Origin: Ichthyophthirius multifiliis
Taxonomy: Eukaryota > Ciliophora > Oligohymenophorea > Hymenostomatida
Assembly: GCF_000220395.1 (NCBI RefSeq)
Contig: NW_004085893.1
Coordinates: 1 to 62,500 of the forward strand
Direction: 5' to 3'
DNA: 62,500 nt
Shown here: positions 24,821 to 38,553 of the stretch, in pieces
How positions within the stretch are numbered: the first letter of the stretch is position 1
Layout: every line of letters starts with the position of its first letter
Position numbers and translations under genes: made by a program
The notes under the pieces: generated by a model
Databases searched by the model: none
The model's input: only the letters and a program-made list of their open reading frames with translations
Told to the model about the DNA's origin: nothing

Positions 24821-26514
24821 ATGATTATTCGTCCTTAAACATGCAAATCAAAACACATCCAAAACGAAAATACTTAAGAATCCTAAATAATACATTAAAC
24901 GATAATAAACTAAGCAAAAATAATATCGAGTCAACCATAAAAATCTCTACTCGAAAAAACTAAACCGAAATTCGTTGCGAAAAAATTCGATGCAATAAAA
25001 ATGTTAGATACTTAAAAATTAGAAGATCAACCATTATAAAATGAAGTAAAAAAAAAAAATTAAATAACTAATTATCTATATAAATTTAAAAAATAAAGCT
25101 AAATACCATAAATAATCCTATAAACATTATTTAATAAGAAGAAAAAGAAAATATATAAGAAAATTTAATTTAAGAAAATACTAAAAGCAATCAATAAATA
25201 CAATAAAGAAAATCATCTTTAAAATTCCACTAAATTACCGAAGATCTAAAAAAAGAAGAAGAATCCTAACCAATACTCACTTATACAAAAAATAAATTTA
25301 AATCTTCTTTCAAAAGACCTCAAACAGCTTATACCCATTCTAATATATTCGATGCCGCAAAAATATTCTAAAAATATTAGAATTAATAAGATCAAATATG
25401 TCCTTAATATAATCCAGATGGTACTATAAAATCTCATACATTAATCGGAAAAACCGATTGGTTTTTAAATTAACAGAATAAATAAGAATAAATTAATACT
25501 GAAAAGAATTCATAGATGATGTTCGAATAAATAGAAAATAACTGTTAAGACGAAAACCATAAAAAACATAAAAGGCATATCTAACAATAAGCCGATATAA
25601 ACAAAAAATAAAACCAAAAGATGAAAATCAAAACATTTAGGAATTAAATCGACAAGAAGTTAACGACTGCATATAAAAAGCTATATAAAGAGTGTAAAAA
25701 AATAAGCAATTTTGTACTACATATAACTAAAATGAATTTAAAAAGCTAAAAAAAGGAGACTAACTATATCTTAGTAAGGAAGAACGAATAATGTAAAAAT
25801 TTAATGAATTATAAATGAAAACAGCTTCTTTAATAAAATTAAATTGCGAAAAAATTAAAAAAGAATTTAAAGACTCAATTATAATTTCAGGAGATAAATA
25901 TAGGACTAAAGTTGAGTTTTTACATGCTTTACATAATATGGAATCTGATCAAATTAAATACGGAGATTAATATTGGTAGGTTTCTTTAAGAAAATGCTTA
26001 GAAGATAGAGAATCTTTGAAAGTTTATATTTAAAAAATGTAGGAGGGAAAAAAGGGAGAATTGTATAAAAGTACGAGGGTTTTGGAATAAATTAGAAGGC
26101 CTAAAAGTTCAGTTTTAAGAAGTGAAAAATAAAATGAAAAAATTTGCAAGTGTAAAGTTGTAGATAAAGCGTTTAAAGAAACTAAAAAAAAGATTTTTTT
26201 TGGAAAATTAAGAATTGGAAATGCTAGAGATAGTGGGGAAAAATATACTAAGGGAAGAAATTAGTAATTTAGAAAATGATAAATATAAAAAATTTGTAAT
26301 GAAAAGAATATTAGGATAAGCAAAATAAATATAATAATCAGTAGAGGATGAGAATGTTTAAAAATAAAAAAATAATACAAAAGTTTTAGATTAGTTTATT
26401 TAGTAAACGTAAGATTTTTAAAATTAAACTGAGGAAATTGTTGATGTAAAATTTGATAAATAATAAATTTTGACAGGTTAGATTGTATAAAAAACTTCAA
26501 AAATAAAATTTTGA
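24821..26514 (+). CDS. Uncharacterised ciliate protein, IGK-x-(D/E)-WF family member A
   Basis: The ATG at 24821 (MIIRPQTCKSK) and TGA at 26512-26514; about 565 residues with roughly three shifts at A runs (near 25110, 25780 and 26235). It is soluble, Lys/Gln-rich and helical. Recognisable blocks: SSFKRPQTAYTHSNIFDAA, then NPDGTIKSHTLIGKTDWF, KKLYKECKKISNFVL, FLHALHNMESDQIKYGDQYW and VSLRKCLEDRES. The same block order (IGK-x-[DE]-WF, LYK...ISNF, K-Y/N..QYW) recurs in the gene at 50179-51803. The RPQTAY start resembles cytoskeleton-associated ciliate proteins, but this is only an impression. No catalytic motif is visible. It has a divergent promoter with the histidine kinase. Confidence 0.65.
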
Positions 26515-26555
26515 TCAAAATTATTTAGTTATTAATATATATATTTTTATATAAT

Positions 26556-26588
<33 letters not shown>

Positions 26589-28650
26589 TTATCTTTTTTC
26601 TTTTTATATTATATATAAAAATTAGCTGTTTTTTTATATATTAATATTATTTGGGGTATATTTATATTTACTTAAAAAAATTAATTATCTTATTTTTTAT
26701 TTAATATTATTATTATTATTATTATATTTTTTATTTTTTTTCTTCTTTATATTCTTTTGAATTTTAAACTTATATACTTTTAATTTATTATTTTTTTCTT
26801 AACTAAATTTTTGTATAATTACTTATTTATATTTAAGAATACTTTATTATAAAATTTATGAATTAAGTTTTATTGTTATTTATTTATTAAGATTAATCTA
26901 TATTTTAATAATATTCAATTGAATATTTATATATTTTATTCTATTAAGGAAACATATTATTTTATTGTTTTTCTAGATAAAGAAATTTAAAATGAAGATA
27001 ATCTTTAAATAAAATATATAATAATTTTATTATAATGATAAAAAATATTATAATTATAATTTATTACATAAATATTCTTTTAATTTAAATATCATTTAAT
27101 TTTTATGTTTGAAAATTTCATTATTAATCATCATCTTATTATATAGCATAAATATATACTCTAATTTTAATTTTAATTATAATAGGTATAAAAGTTAAAA
27201 ATAAATCATTTTATTATATTCATTAATTTTCTAATAAAAATATATCTATTTAGATTTTATTTTTTAATTAGATGCTCAAAAATTATTTTATTTATAAGAT
27301 ATTATTTTTATTTACTTATATAATGTGTATCTTTTTTAAATTTTTTGTAAAAAAATATCCTTATTTTTCTTCATATTACATATTATTAAAATTATTAAAC
27401 ATTATTTTAAAAAATAAAATAAAATAAAATAAAAATAATTTTTTTTATATATATATAAATATAATATTTAAATATTTTTATATATATTTATATATATAAA
27501 TATATATAAATTTATGTTTATTTACGCTTATTAAAATATAAAACCCAAATTATTTAGATTAATATAAAAGTATAAATATGTTTTTAAAATGTGTATTTTT
27601 TTTATTTAATTACATTTTCCACCTCAAAAAATTTATATTTATAAATATAAAATTGTTATTTTTATCCATAATTATTTACGCAACTTTTTTTTCATAGAAT
27701 TTATTATAATTTTCACTTATAATTTATTTTTATTATTTACCATATTATATAATTATATTAAAAATTCTTAAATATTTATAAAAGGATTCTTGATACAAAG
27801 TATGTGTACTTTTTATATATTATTAATTTTATTTTAAATTATATACAAATATTGAAATTGGATGAAAGTGTTTATTAAGTTTTAAAAATATAATCAGAAA
27901 AAAATATTAACTTTTGTTAATTTTTTTAGAATTATTTTATATATATATTTTTTTTAAAGAATAGGTATTAATTTATAATTTAAAATTATTTTTTTCTTCA
28001 AACTTTTATAATATATATATACGATGAAATATTTATCTTCTTATTTTATTTTTTTGTTAAAGCATTATGCTTATTAAAATAATTATATAATAATATTAAT
28101 TAGAGATATTATTTTAAATATTTTTTTAATTATTATTTAATAATTTAATTTAGTTTATAAAAAATAAAAAATCATATTAAATTATTTATTAAAATATTAA
28201 TAATAAAATTTTATTTTTTGTTTTATTTTTTATTTCAATTTTTAATTTTCAAGCTTTATTTAATAAATACTTTTTGTTGTTTTTAATAATATAATACTGC
28301 AAGCAATTATATAACTTTATAATTATAAAATTAAAAATATCATTAATTATAAAAAGTTTAAAATATATATATTATTATAATAATTTTAATTTATTATGTA
28401 TATTTAAAATATTTTAATCCAAACATATATATATTCAATTTTTTATATTATATTTAAATATGTAAATAAATCATATTTTATTATTAAATTAAAATTTAAT
28501 ATTAATAAATATATTCAACTATGTAATAACTATAAATAGAGTAAATAAACATTTATTTAAAAAAATAAAAATATACATAAGATTTATTTAAACATAAAAA
28601 ATAAAAAAAAACAATAAAATAAAATAATTTTTTTTATATTAAAAATAAAA
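26515..28650. other. 2.1 kb gene-poor spacer
   Basis: T-rich A/T sequence with TA tracts at about 26540-26590 and 27440-27510. No frame has convincing protein character and no RNA gene is visible. Confidence 0.45.
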
Positions 28651-31600
28651 ATGAACATTTTATATAATATAAATTAAGATAATAATAATGATAATAATAA
28701 TTAAAATATAAAAGAAAAAATAATAGATTTTTATTTTAATCAATTTGAAAGTATAGCAAAAAAATACAATCGAAACAAAATACTATCCATATATTTACTT
28801 GTAATGTATAAAATTTAATTAATATTACTTTTATTTAACGATGAAATCCTTAAAATAATCAAATCAGAAAACTTTATATATATTTTAAAATAAACATCCT
28901 TTTTTCAAATAAGTTATTAAATATAAATAATAATATCCTTATCTTTAAACCTCTTATTTATAATTTATATAATAATATTTCTAATTTCAAAAATACTTAA
29001 AAAGAATAAAATCATATCCCAAATGAACTCTATAAAATTATTTTTTCTTTTTATTACTAGACATTTTATTATATCTTATATATTCCCTCATCTCGATATT
29101 TCTTTTCTTTTTATAAAGAATCAATTTAAAATATTACACTAAAAGCTTTAACTTATTTAAACTTTATCCTATATATGCCAACAGTACTGATATATATAAT
29201 ACACGATTTCGATTATTAATTAAATATTGTTGATTTTTTGTAAAAAAGAGATTCTTTATGGGGATGTATAGATATCTTAATTGATGTTTTATTCACTTTT
29301 TTATATAATACTGAATATTCATTTTCTACATGCTTAGTACATATAACAGTATAAGTAATAAAAAATAAAAATGATTTCTATAAAATATATATATATTGAA
29401 AAAAATAAAAAAAAGTTAATAAAAATAGGCGAATTATACATATAGATCCCTTATTATAATAAAAATATTCGAAAAATAAATAATTCGTTTGTTTTTATAC
29501 ATTTTTTGATTGCATTTGCAACCACAATATATATATAAATCGAATTCTTAAGGAAATTCGACATATTAATAATATATTTATTCTTAGTTCCTTTTGCTCT
29601 AAAACTAGAAAATCACTTCAATAATTATTTAAATTAAATGATTATTAACGTACACTATTTTGACGAAATTAGAAACGAAAATAAATAAAATATATAACAT
29701 TTTATAAACTTTTTAGATAATAATTTCATTTTAATTGATATGTATGTCCGTCATTTATTCTCTTTATTTGATATGGATTACAATAAATATATTTATCTTA
29801 AAAATGGAGCTTATTTTGAAAATATATTCATAGAACATCTTAAATAATGTGCTGTATTAAATTGTTTTTGTACGCATATTTCTTCTTCTGAAAATACCCA
29901 TAAATGGGAAAGCTTTATTTAAAGTAATGAACGATAAGCCTTTTAAATTAATACATAATTACTTTTTTGGAAAAATCACTTTAAAAAATGCAGAATAAAG
30001 CCAAGTTTACATACTTTTAATTCCTTATAGAAACTAATGATAATCCAACTAAAGCTTTTATTTAAATAATGTCTCATTTTAATGAAAAAAATATTTCTTT
30101 GAAGGAAAAATATACAATAAATTAGATAAAAAAAAGATGTAGAAAACATTATTTTCATTATTTTTATAAAAGTTAATTAAAAAACTAACATTTACCTATG
30201 TAAGAAGTCCTTTTTTTTGATGAACTGTTATAAAAAAGCATATTTTTATTTAAAAAAGTACTTTATGATTTAATAGAACTATTTTAATATCTTAAATAAG
30301 AAAATTTAGATTTAAATTACATTTATAAATCTTCTAAAAAAATAATTTATTAAAGAAAAAATTTATATAAAGTAAAAATAAGAACTATATTAAAAATATA
30401 TTATAAAATAAAAATAAAAAAAAATAGAATATATATACATTATTCAAAATAAATCCTAATAATGAAATTCTATTTTAATTATTTGAGGGATATACAAATT
30501 TATTAGAATTAAAAACTCGACATTTATCCCATTTTAAGAATCAGAAAGCATTTTAAATCGAAAAAATACTAAAAAATCATTACTTGGAATTAACATAAAA
30601 GAAATCCTGTATAATATATACTTCGTTTCTCGATTTTTGTAAAATAAAATAAGTTTCAGATAATTTTGAGTATAATTTTGGTTTTTTAAAAAAAGAAATA
30701 ATCAATTAATAGACTATAGACTGTATTATTCCTTCTATATTTTAATAAAACCATATTTAATATATAAAAAACTTCATATAAAAAGGTAATTTTAAAAATT
30801 TTTAAAAAGAAAAAACTTAATACTTTGGTAAAAACTCACTAGGATTTATTTTTCCCATTTCAATAAAATTAAAATTAATTCAATAAGAAAATGACTTTGG
30901 AATAGCTTCTTTTTTTAAGAAAAATAAAGCAGATTCTTAATACATTCTTTTAGACGATTCTTTTAATATATCTGATATTTCCTAAACTCTTTATAATTAT
31001 TTATTCTACTAAATCTATGAAAACGACAAATCTTTCCTTCCGAAATTCCATATAGGCCGTCTAATACCCCTTTTAGGTCTTTTTTTGGAAGAAAATACAA
31101 AAAACATATCATCAGAAGCCTTTTCTTGTACTCTTTTAATTTCTCCTTTAGAAAAAAATTAGATAAATTTTTTCAAAAAGTGTTCTTTTTGTAAAAATCG
31201 CAAAAATCGTATTTTAAAATATCTCATTTAAATAATTTCCTAAAACTTTCTTTTTTCTGATATTTAAATTTAATTAAATACAATAAAAAGTTCATATGGA
31301 AATTCTTATTAAATTTTAAAATTTTCTAAAATTCGGCATTTACAAAACAATGAAATGAGAAATTTTTAAATACAAAAATTATTACATGACATATAATATT
31401 TATTTAAAGTAAATATTGAAATTTTATTATCCAAAATACCCTAAAATACATCCGATAGTGATAATTCGACTTCTTAACTTTCCCCGACTCCTGAATAAAA
31501 AAAAGTGTCTAAAAAATAAACTAATTATTTCAAAAAAAGCATTTCTTTTTATAATTAATAAAATGTCTAAAATATAAATAATATATAAAATTTATTAAAG

Positions 31601-34142
31601 ATTTTTTATTAAAATATTAAAAATTCATTAAAATAAAATCATGGAAAAATTAATAAATATAGAAATTCTATCAGATCTTATCCCACTTTTGACCTTTAAT
31701 TAATAAAAGAAAGCTTTATTAAGCCTTTAATGCCCCATATATCCCTTACAGAAAGCAAAACACTCGATTATTGCTCAAAAGATAGCCCAAGTAATCTCGA
31801 TAATTCTTAAATAAGTAAGATAATGAGCGAAAAAAGCATCCAAAAAGCCAAAAACGTTCCTATTTCAACCTTAAAAAATTCCTTATAGGGTTATTAAACA
31901 TATTTTAGTAATACAAATATAAATATAATTTAATAAGAAAAGAAATTATTCAATTAATCATATAAAAAGCCCACCTAACCCCTTGAGTAATAATCTTTAT
32001 GTTTTCAAAATTTAATTTAACAACAAAAATACTTCTCTTGTAAATTCAATAAAAAAAGCAACACAGTAAATGATATTTAAGTTTCAGTGCGAAAAATAGT
32101 CTCATAATCCGAAATTTAACAAAACTCATTAGAATATTAAGCCTAAACAATAAAAAATTCCGAATCAATAGACGAATTTAAACTTTAAGATAATTAAAAA
32201 TCAGTCGAAGAACTTTAAAGTGATAACTCAGCAATGAGTTAATCTTATTCTTAAAAAATTTCAGCCATATAAATTATAACTTCACATAAAAAACCATTAA
32301 TTATAAAATCTTTATGTATATATATTACATATATGTATATTTTTTTCATTATTTTTTTAGAAATAAGTGGTATTTTTGCATTTGTTTTATGTTTGCACTT
32401 ACTACTGGAATTTTTATTTATTTATAAACTATTTTTTTTACTTATGTGCATGATTTTGAAAATTTATTAATAGGACCTTAATTGATGTCAGATTTCTCTT
32501 ATTTAATAAAAGAAAATTAATCTGAAAATATATAATTAAAAATTAAAGAATTTAATACAAATATATATAAAATAGACACTAATTAACTCAAAAATAATAT
32601 CATTCTAGATTTTTAAAAAAACACTGAAAAATTATTTAAGGAAGTAATTTTTATATATATTTTAAATACAAACAAAAAATAAAAATAAATAGGAATCCTA
32701 AGAAGATTTCTCCAAATATGTAAACTAATAAAAAATGGACTTAAAAATCTATAAAGAAACCGAAAATTACAATCTAAATTAGTAATAAATTTCATAAATA
32801 CTATAATTTTAAATAAACTACGCTTGTATATATCTATAAAATTAATTCTTCTACTATATTCTTAATAACTAGTCTTCAAAATAATTTTTAATCGAAAATT
32901 ATCCTCAATATATCTCCCAATTCATCCAAATTCAACACATAACAAACTCTAAATCCAAGTCTAATTTAAAAGAAATGCGCAGTAATATATATGCTACTGT
33001 CGCTATTTTTTAAGGGGCTGCACTTTTAATAATTGCATTAGGGGTTCCTATATATGCTTAATTCTAAAAAACAAGGGAAAAATGGCTTAAATTATTTGCC
33101 ACATGGCCCTAATAAAAACTTGAAATATTCATAGAAAGAATAACTGAGTGTACTGATGTTAAAATGGAATATATAAGCAAAAGTAAGAAAAAAAAGAAGT
33201 AAATATCAGATACCAATCAAATAAATAAATATAATTAAAAGTTTATTATTTGGATTTGTGTTTCTTTGATTTTTCTTTCTATTTATACATTTATTAACTC
33301 TTTATATACTTTTTAGTTTGTTGAAGAATTTACATAAAATATTAACGAAATTTCTAATTTGTCCTTTTTAAAAGCACTTTTAAACGGATAATTTGCTATA
33401 CATATGATTTTTATTGAGAACTTAGTTTAAAATTAACAAATAAAAAATGATATGTAATAGGTTTTGACCAGTTTTTAAAATAGATATTATATTTAATTAA
33501 ATGATCTATATGATGTAACTACTACTTTTAGTTTTTCCAGGTTTAATGCGGAAGTTTATTAGTCATTTTTTTATAATTTTTATAAGAAAATACTTGTCAT
33601 TCTTTATAAAATAATCCAAAGTTTTATTAAGATATTTAAGTAATTTTTTTTTTTTTTTTTAAATATTCATTTTTTTTTTTAAGTTAAATTTAGATATCTG
33701 TAATTCTATTTATTAAGGTATTTGGTAAAAAGGGTTAATATAATCAATTAAACTAGTAGTGAATTAATTAAAATATTTAAATGAATTATATGAAGATTAA
33801 AATAATTTCAAAGAAAACATAAAAAAATGGATAATTGATTCTAAATTAGGAGAACTTAGCGAAATGTAAAGAAACATAAGTTAATATATAGATATAATGC
33901 TTAGTTTTTTAATTTTAATGACTTAAGAATATAAATAATATATTGCTTATATATAATTAGCTCTTTATATCTATAGTTTATTTGTTTTAGTACTTATTTT
34001 TATAATTGCCTTTAGTATTTTTGTTAAATATATTAATAAGTCTTTGTGTGAAGTTAGATATTTAATTAGTGTATTTAAAATAGAATATATTCTAGAAAAT
34101 TAAATTATATTAAATTTTATATATGAATAACTGAAAAAATGA
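28651..34142 (+). CDS. Large multi-pass membrane protein with PAS domain (ciliate-specific receptor type)
   Basis: The ATG at 28651 (MNILYNINQDNNN) and TGA at 34140-34142; about 1,800 residues over several exons or shifts whose joints I cannot all fix (one intron ends near 29430, another near 32360). The N-terminal ~300 residues carry several hydrophobic helices (LSIYLLVMYKIQLILLLF; TYLNFILYMPTVLIYII; VFIHFLIAFATTIYI). A cytoplasmic-looking block follows with CFCTHISSSEN and PTKAFIQIMSHFNEKNISL. A PAS domain lies at about 30606-30800: YTSFLDFCKIKQVSDNF, FGFLKKEIINQQ, CIIPSIFQQNH. A Ser/Gln-rich linker precedes a C-terminal part with helices at 32360-32440, 33000-33060, 33240-33310 and 33900-34020 around two long helical loops. 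This layout matches the large PAS/TM protein families of Tetrahymena. The ligand and output are unknown. Confidence 0.72.
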
Positions 34143-34649
34143 AAAAAAAAACATTTGTAAATATTAATTTTAAATGTATTTTTATATAATAAAAATATAA
34201 TTGTTTGTATTAATATTGTGTATATAGACTTAATATAGATTTGTTAAATAATTATGTTGATATATGATAATTTAAAAATTATTTTAGTTTTAATATGTTA
34301 TCAATTTAACAGAAATTTAAATCAATATATAGTATAATTATTCTTTTAAATATTTAAGGAAATAACAAATATAAATGTTAAATAATTTTAATAAATTATA
34401 TATTTTAAAACTATTTTAATAATAAAAAAAATAATTTTTATATACAGATAATTGTTGTTTATATATTTATTATTGATTTGAAAAATTATATATAGAGAAT
34501 TTTGATATTATTTTATTTTTTATAAAATTATAAAATAAAATTTTTATTTTAATTAAAAAATATTCATGAAATTAAAAAGTGTTTTAAATTATTAATTTTT
34601 AAAGTAACTAATGAAAAATATTAAATATAAAAAAAATAAAAAAAAAATT

Positions 34650-34689
<40 letters not shown>

Positions 34690-35282
34690 TATATCTATAT
34701 ATTTGTATCTATATTTGTTTTTATATTATAATTTTTTTATTATATATTTTAAATATATAAAGATATATTTCACCTAATATTAAGCATTCACTTGATAGTC
34801 TTTTTAATAGTTAAATATTAGTTTAGATTAATATTTTATTTTTAATATTTATTTATTGTATGCATTTACAAATATATTAGAATAATCTTTTTAATTTTCC
34901 TTTTTTACACATTTAATAAAAAAATAAATGGTGATTATATATTTTTATTATTAAATAATATATTTTAGAAATATTTTTTTAAATTGATATTAAATTTTTA
35001 TTATTGTTGATTTTCTATAATGAATTTTTAGTAAAAATACATTTTATTGCTCTTAATATTTTAAATTAATTTTAAATTTATTGATATATATTATTTTTTT
35101 CATAAAATTTACTCTGAATATATTTTTTAATTCTTTTTATTAGTAATAAATTTTTATTTTAAATAATTTCTATGGAAAGAAGCTTACATAATTTTTCTCT
35201 TATTTAATTATTAGTCTATTTTGTATATTTATAGAATAAAAATATTTATTTTTAACATTTTCTTATTTGTATTAGGATTTAA
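34143..35282. other. 1.1 kb spacer
   Basis: A/T sequence with a TA tract at about 34656-34686. An in-frame ATG at 35172 could extend the next gene upstream with a hydrophobic leader, but this is not convincing. Nothing else is seen. Confidence 0.4.
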
Positions 35283-35954
35283 ATGAAAATTAAAAAATTA
35301 TATATTCTAAAAAATAAATTAAAGAAATCAGAGAATAAATTAAATAAATTGCAAAAAAAGATTATATAAGAAGCAAAAGAACATAAATATAGTGAAAAAA
35401 ATGTACATATCTTAGATAATATTTGTAAAATGTATTTTTAACTTTTTATAATTCAGTAATTTAGATAATACAGGTTATTTATTATGAATAATTATTTACT
35501 ATTTAACATAATATAGGTTATTTATCATGAATAATTATTTAGTATTTAACATAATATAATTACATGAAAGAAAGGTTAAAAACACAGATAATTAGCACAA
35601 AAAGTACATCATTTTACATTTTAATGCAGTTATGAAAAAACTTTAAGATATTATGGACCTGCAAATAATATAACAATCAATATAAAAATACAAAAAAATC
35701 AAATAAATTTTGCCCATTATGAAAATACAATTTTCTTAATAGTTAAATAGAAATAGATAAACCCTACTAATAATAATTTTAATTCATTTTAGTTAAGCAA
35801 AAAAAATATTTCATATATTTAATATATATATATTATATATATATTTATATATAATTAACATTGTTTTTTTTTAAAAAAAAAATTCTCATTTAATGAAAAT
35901 AACTGCTGCGATCAATTTTTTTTATTTTTATTTTAAAAAAATTATTACAGATGA
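35283..35954 (+). CDS. Small unknown protein with repeat-bearing intron
   Basis: Exon 1 (35283-35424) encodes a basic helical N-terminus (LKKSENKLNKLQKKIIQEAK and KNVHILDNI). An intron at 35425-35574 keeps phase, and exon 2 continues AQKVHHFTFQCSYEKTL, RYYGPANNITINIKIQKNQ and FAHYENTIFLIVKQKQINP to TGA 35952-35954. About 173 residues. The spliced product reads as a compact beta-containing domain, but I recognise no family. The last 40 residues are encoded by TA/T-rich sequence and may be intronic or untranslated. It converges on centrin, 48 bases away. Confidence 0.45.
35473..35558. repeat. Two tandem 43-bp direct repeats
   Basis: Units 35473-35515 and 35516-35558 differ at two positions. 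They begin GGTTATTTAT and lie wholly within the predicted intron of the 35283 gene. Confidence 0.92.
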
Positions 35955-36002
35955 TATAAAAAATAAAATAGTTTAAAAGTAATAATACATACTGAAAAAA
36001 CA

Positions 36003-36676
36003 TCAAATAAGTTTCATTTTTCTCATAACTCTCATAAATTCTTCTTTAGAAACTCTTTAATCATCATCTAAATCTGCCGCAAAAATCATTTATTCTAAAG
36101 TTTTATCTTAAACATCTTCGCCCAAATCAGACGCGACTTTTTTTAGTTTTTCGAAATCAATAAATCCTTCATTATTTTCATCGAAAAAATTAAATGCTTT
36201 TTCAATTTCTTCTTCTACATTTTTATCTTATAACTAAAAAAAGAAAAAAAATTCAATATATAATAATATATTATTTAAAAGAAAAAAAAAAAAAAAAAAA
36301 AAAAATTTACCATTTTTTTTTTCATTAATTCTAAAAATTCATAAAAATCGATAGTACCATTACTATCCTTATCAATTTAATAAATTAATTCCTTTACTTC
36401 TTCCTTTTTTGATTCAAAGCCTAAAGCTTTCATAGCATCTCTTAATTCTTTTTCATCAATAGCCCCTGAACCATCTGTATCGAATAAATCGAATGCTTAT
36501 TTTAATACATCTTATTATTCTTTTGTTAATTTTGTTCTTTTCTTTTTTTATTTTATTTTTGGCTTTGAATAACCATTAGTACCATTTGCTTATTAACCTG
36601 TATTTAGATTTTCATTATTTACTGATTAATATTTATCTTAAGATTATATATCTTTTAGACTTTGAATATCTTCCAT
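36003..36676 (-). CDS. Centrin (EF-hand calcium-binding protein)
   Basis: The ATG is at 36676-36674, a phase-0 intron at 36234-36310, and the stop at 36005-36003; 198 residues with no shift. Centrins are Ca2+-binding components of basal bodies and contractile fibres. After a Gln/Asn-rich 55-residue extension the centrin start [20 protein letters not shown] appears, then EF-hand 1 [13 protein letters not shown] (all ligands present), [17 protein letters not shown]-hand 2 [19 protein letters not shown]-hand 3 [17 protein letters not shown] with LGEDVQDKTLEQMI, and EF-hand 4 [19 protein letters not shown]. Loop 3 has Asn-Glu substitutions and loop 4 lacks the central Gly, so sites 1 and 2 look strongest. 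The protein is longer than the usual ~170 residues because of the N-terminal extension. Confidence 0.96.
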
Positions 36677-36969
36677 TTAATTTTTGTTAATAATTTTTTA
36701 TTAATGTAATAATAATTTTTAAAAGAAAATATGTTATTATTGGAAAATGTAATTATATATTTTTTTATTATGTAAAATATTAATAAAATAAAAAATAAAA
36801 AAACTATATTATTATTTTTAAATAATAAATATATAATTTAATTTTTTAATACAAAAAATTATATTTATTATCTTAAAAACTTCTATATTTTCTAAAGTGA
36901 AAGCATTTTTTTTTAATATCAAGCTTTAATATTTAAAGTAACTAAAAATTAAACTATAATATATATTTT

Positions 36970-37015
<46 letters not shown>

Positions 37016-37410
37016 ATTAAATATTTTAATTTAATATATTTTATTTAAATATTTTTTTTTAATATATTTATAGATGTTAAAAAGTTTTGATGTATTATAT
37101 TTTAGTAATATGACCATATATTACCAAATAAATTTTACTATTAGAAAATAATTTTTAAAAATATATAATTAATTATATTCTTGTTATAAAATTTAAACTC
37201 TAATACTTGTTTTTAGAATTCTATTTATTTTTAAAGCAATCAAATACATAAATTTAAATAAGAAAAAGTTAAATTTAAATATATTTTTAAAACAAATTAA
37301 ATAATATTGAAAAGTACAAAATCCATATATTATTATTTTAAATATATTTTGTTTTATTAAAAAATTAGTAATTTTATATTATAAACATTCCGCATAATAT
37401 TAAAATAAAA
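36677..37410. other. Spacer with (TA)19 tract
   Basis: About 730 bases between the centrin start and the stop of the next leftward gene. It includes a TA tract at about 36973-37011. It should hold the centrin promoter. No gene is seen. Confidence 0.5.
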
Positions 37411-38271
37411 TCAACTAGAATCTTAAATAAACTCACATAAATGATCCAAAAATTTTTCTTATTATTTAATATGTAAATAATGTGCCGCATTTTCAAACAA
37501 AATACAATCCTTTTATACATTAAAATTCACAAAAACATTCTTGAAACTACTCAACTATTCCTTTTTAACAAATCTCGACTTTTCCCCATACATAATTTTT
37601 CTTTTTCCTTCCCAAAACCCTTCTTTTATTTCATATTCAATCATATGTTCAAGTTCATTTTTTAGGCTTTCTAAATTAATTTAACATTCAAGTTTATCAT
37701 TTTCTTTTATATTAACAATACTTAATACATGCTAAATAACTTCGGGGTATTTTTCGAATTAAGAATGAACTTCTTTTTTGAAGTTTTGGAATGTTTTTTC
37801 CTCAATTTTTAAATCAATTAATTATTGCAAAAAAGTTCTCATTTAATATATTGTATCTTAATTAATATTCGAATAACTTAACGGCAAACAATCAATAATA
37901 ACAACCCCTTTTACTATGTTTTTTAAATAAATGTTATGCTATTTAATCATATTCATTACTAATCTACCTCCTAAACTATGTCCAACTAAAAAAAGATCTT
38001 ACAAATTTTATTTTTCTATATAATTTATAAAATCATATGTCATTTCAGAAAATTACATTGTTTTTGTTTTTTAAGATTTTCCGTGATTTCTTATATCTAA
38101 TAAATATTGGTTTGATAAATTTTGGATTTTCGGATTTTAGGATATGGGAAAGAATTTTTCACAATTATCAAATATTCCATGAATATATATTATGTTATTT
38201 TTTGTATTTTTGTTTGGAGATTTTATTAATATGTAATTTAAATTTGCGGTTGCTTAATATATTTTATTCAT
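37411..38271 (-). CDS. Alpha/beta hydrolase, ABHD11-like
   Basis: An intronless, shift-free frame of 286 residues from ATG 38271-38269 to TGA 37413-37411. Landmarks: IIYIHGIFDNCEKF (oxyanion loop HG), LDIRNHGKS, LFLVGHSLGGRLVMNMI (nucleophile Ser in GHSLGG), VKGVVIIDCLPLSY where ABHD11 has VDISP, KEGFWEGKRKIMYGEKSRFV and the catalytic-His region ENAAHYLHIKQQEKFLDHL. ABHD11 enzymes are mitochondrial serine hydrolases that influence lipoylated 2-oxoacid dehydrogenases in animals. No clear mitochondrial presequence is seen here (MNKIYQATANLNYILIKSP). The acid residue of the triad is not certain. Confidence 0.88.
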
Positions 38272-38553
38272 TTTTATTTAAAAAAAAAAAAAAATATTTA
38301 TATTAAGTTAAGATATATTAATTTTATTACAAAATTATTATATAAATTTTGTTATAATTATATAATATTTTTTATTGATTTGATTAATTTTATATTTGTT
38401 TATTTAATTTATTAAATTAAACATTATATAATTATTAATATTTAATATTTAATTTTTATTTATAAATATAGTTTTTAATTTTTAAATAAATATATTTTAT
38501 AATAAATAATTAATAAAATAATTTTATAAGAATATTTTTTTCAATAAAAAAAC

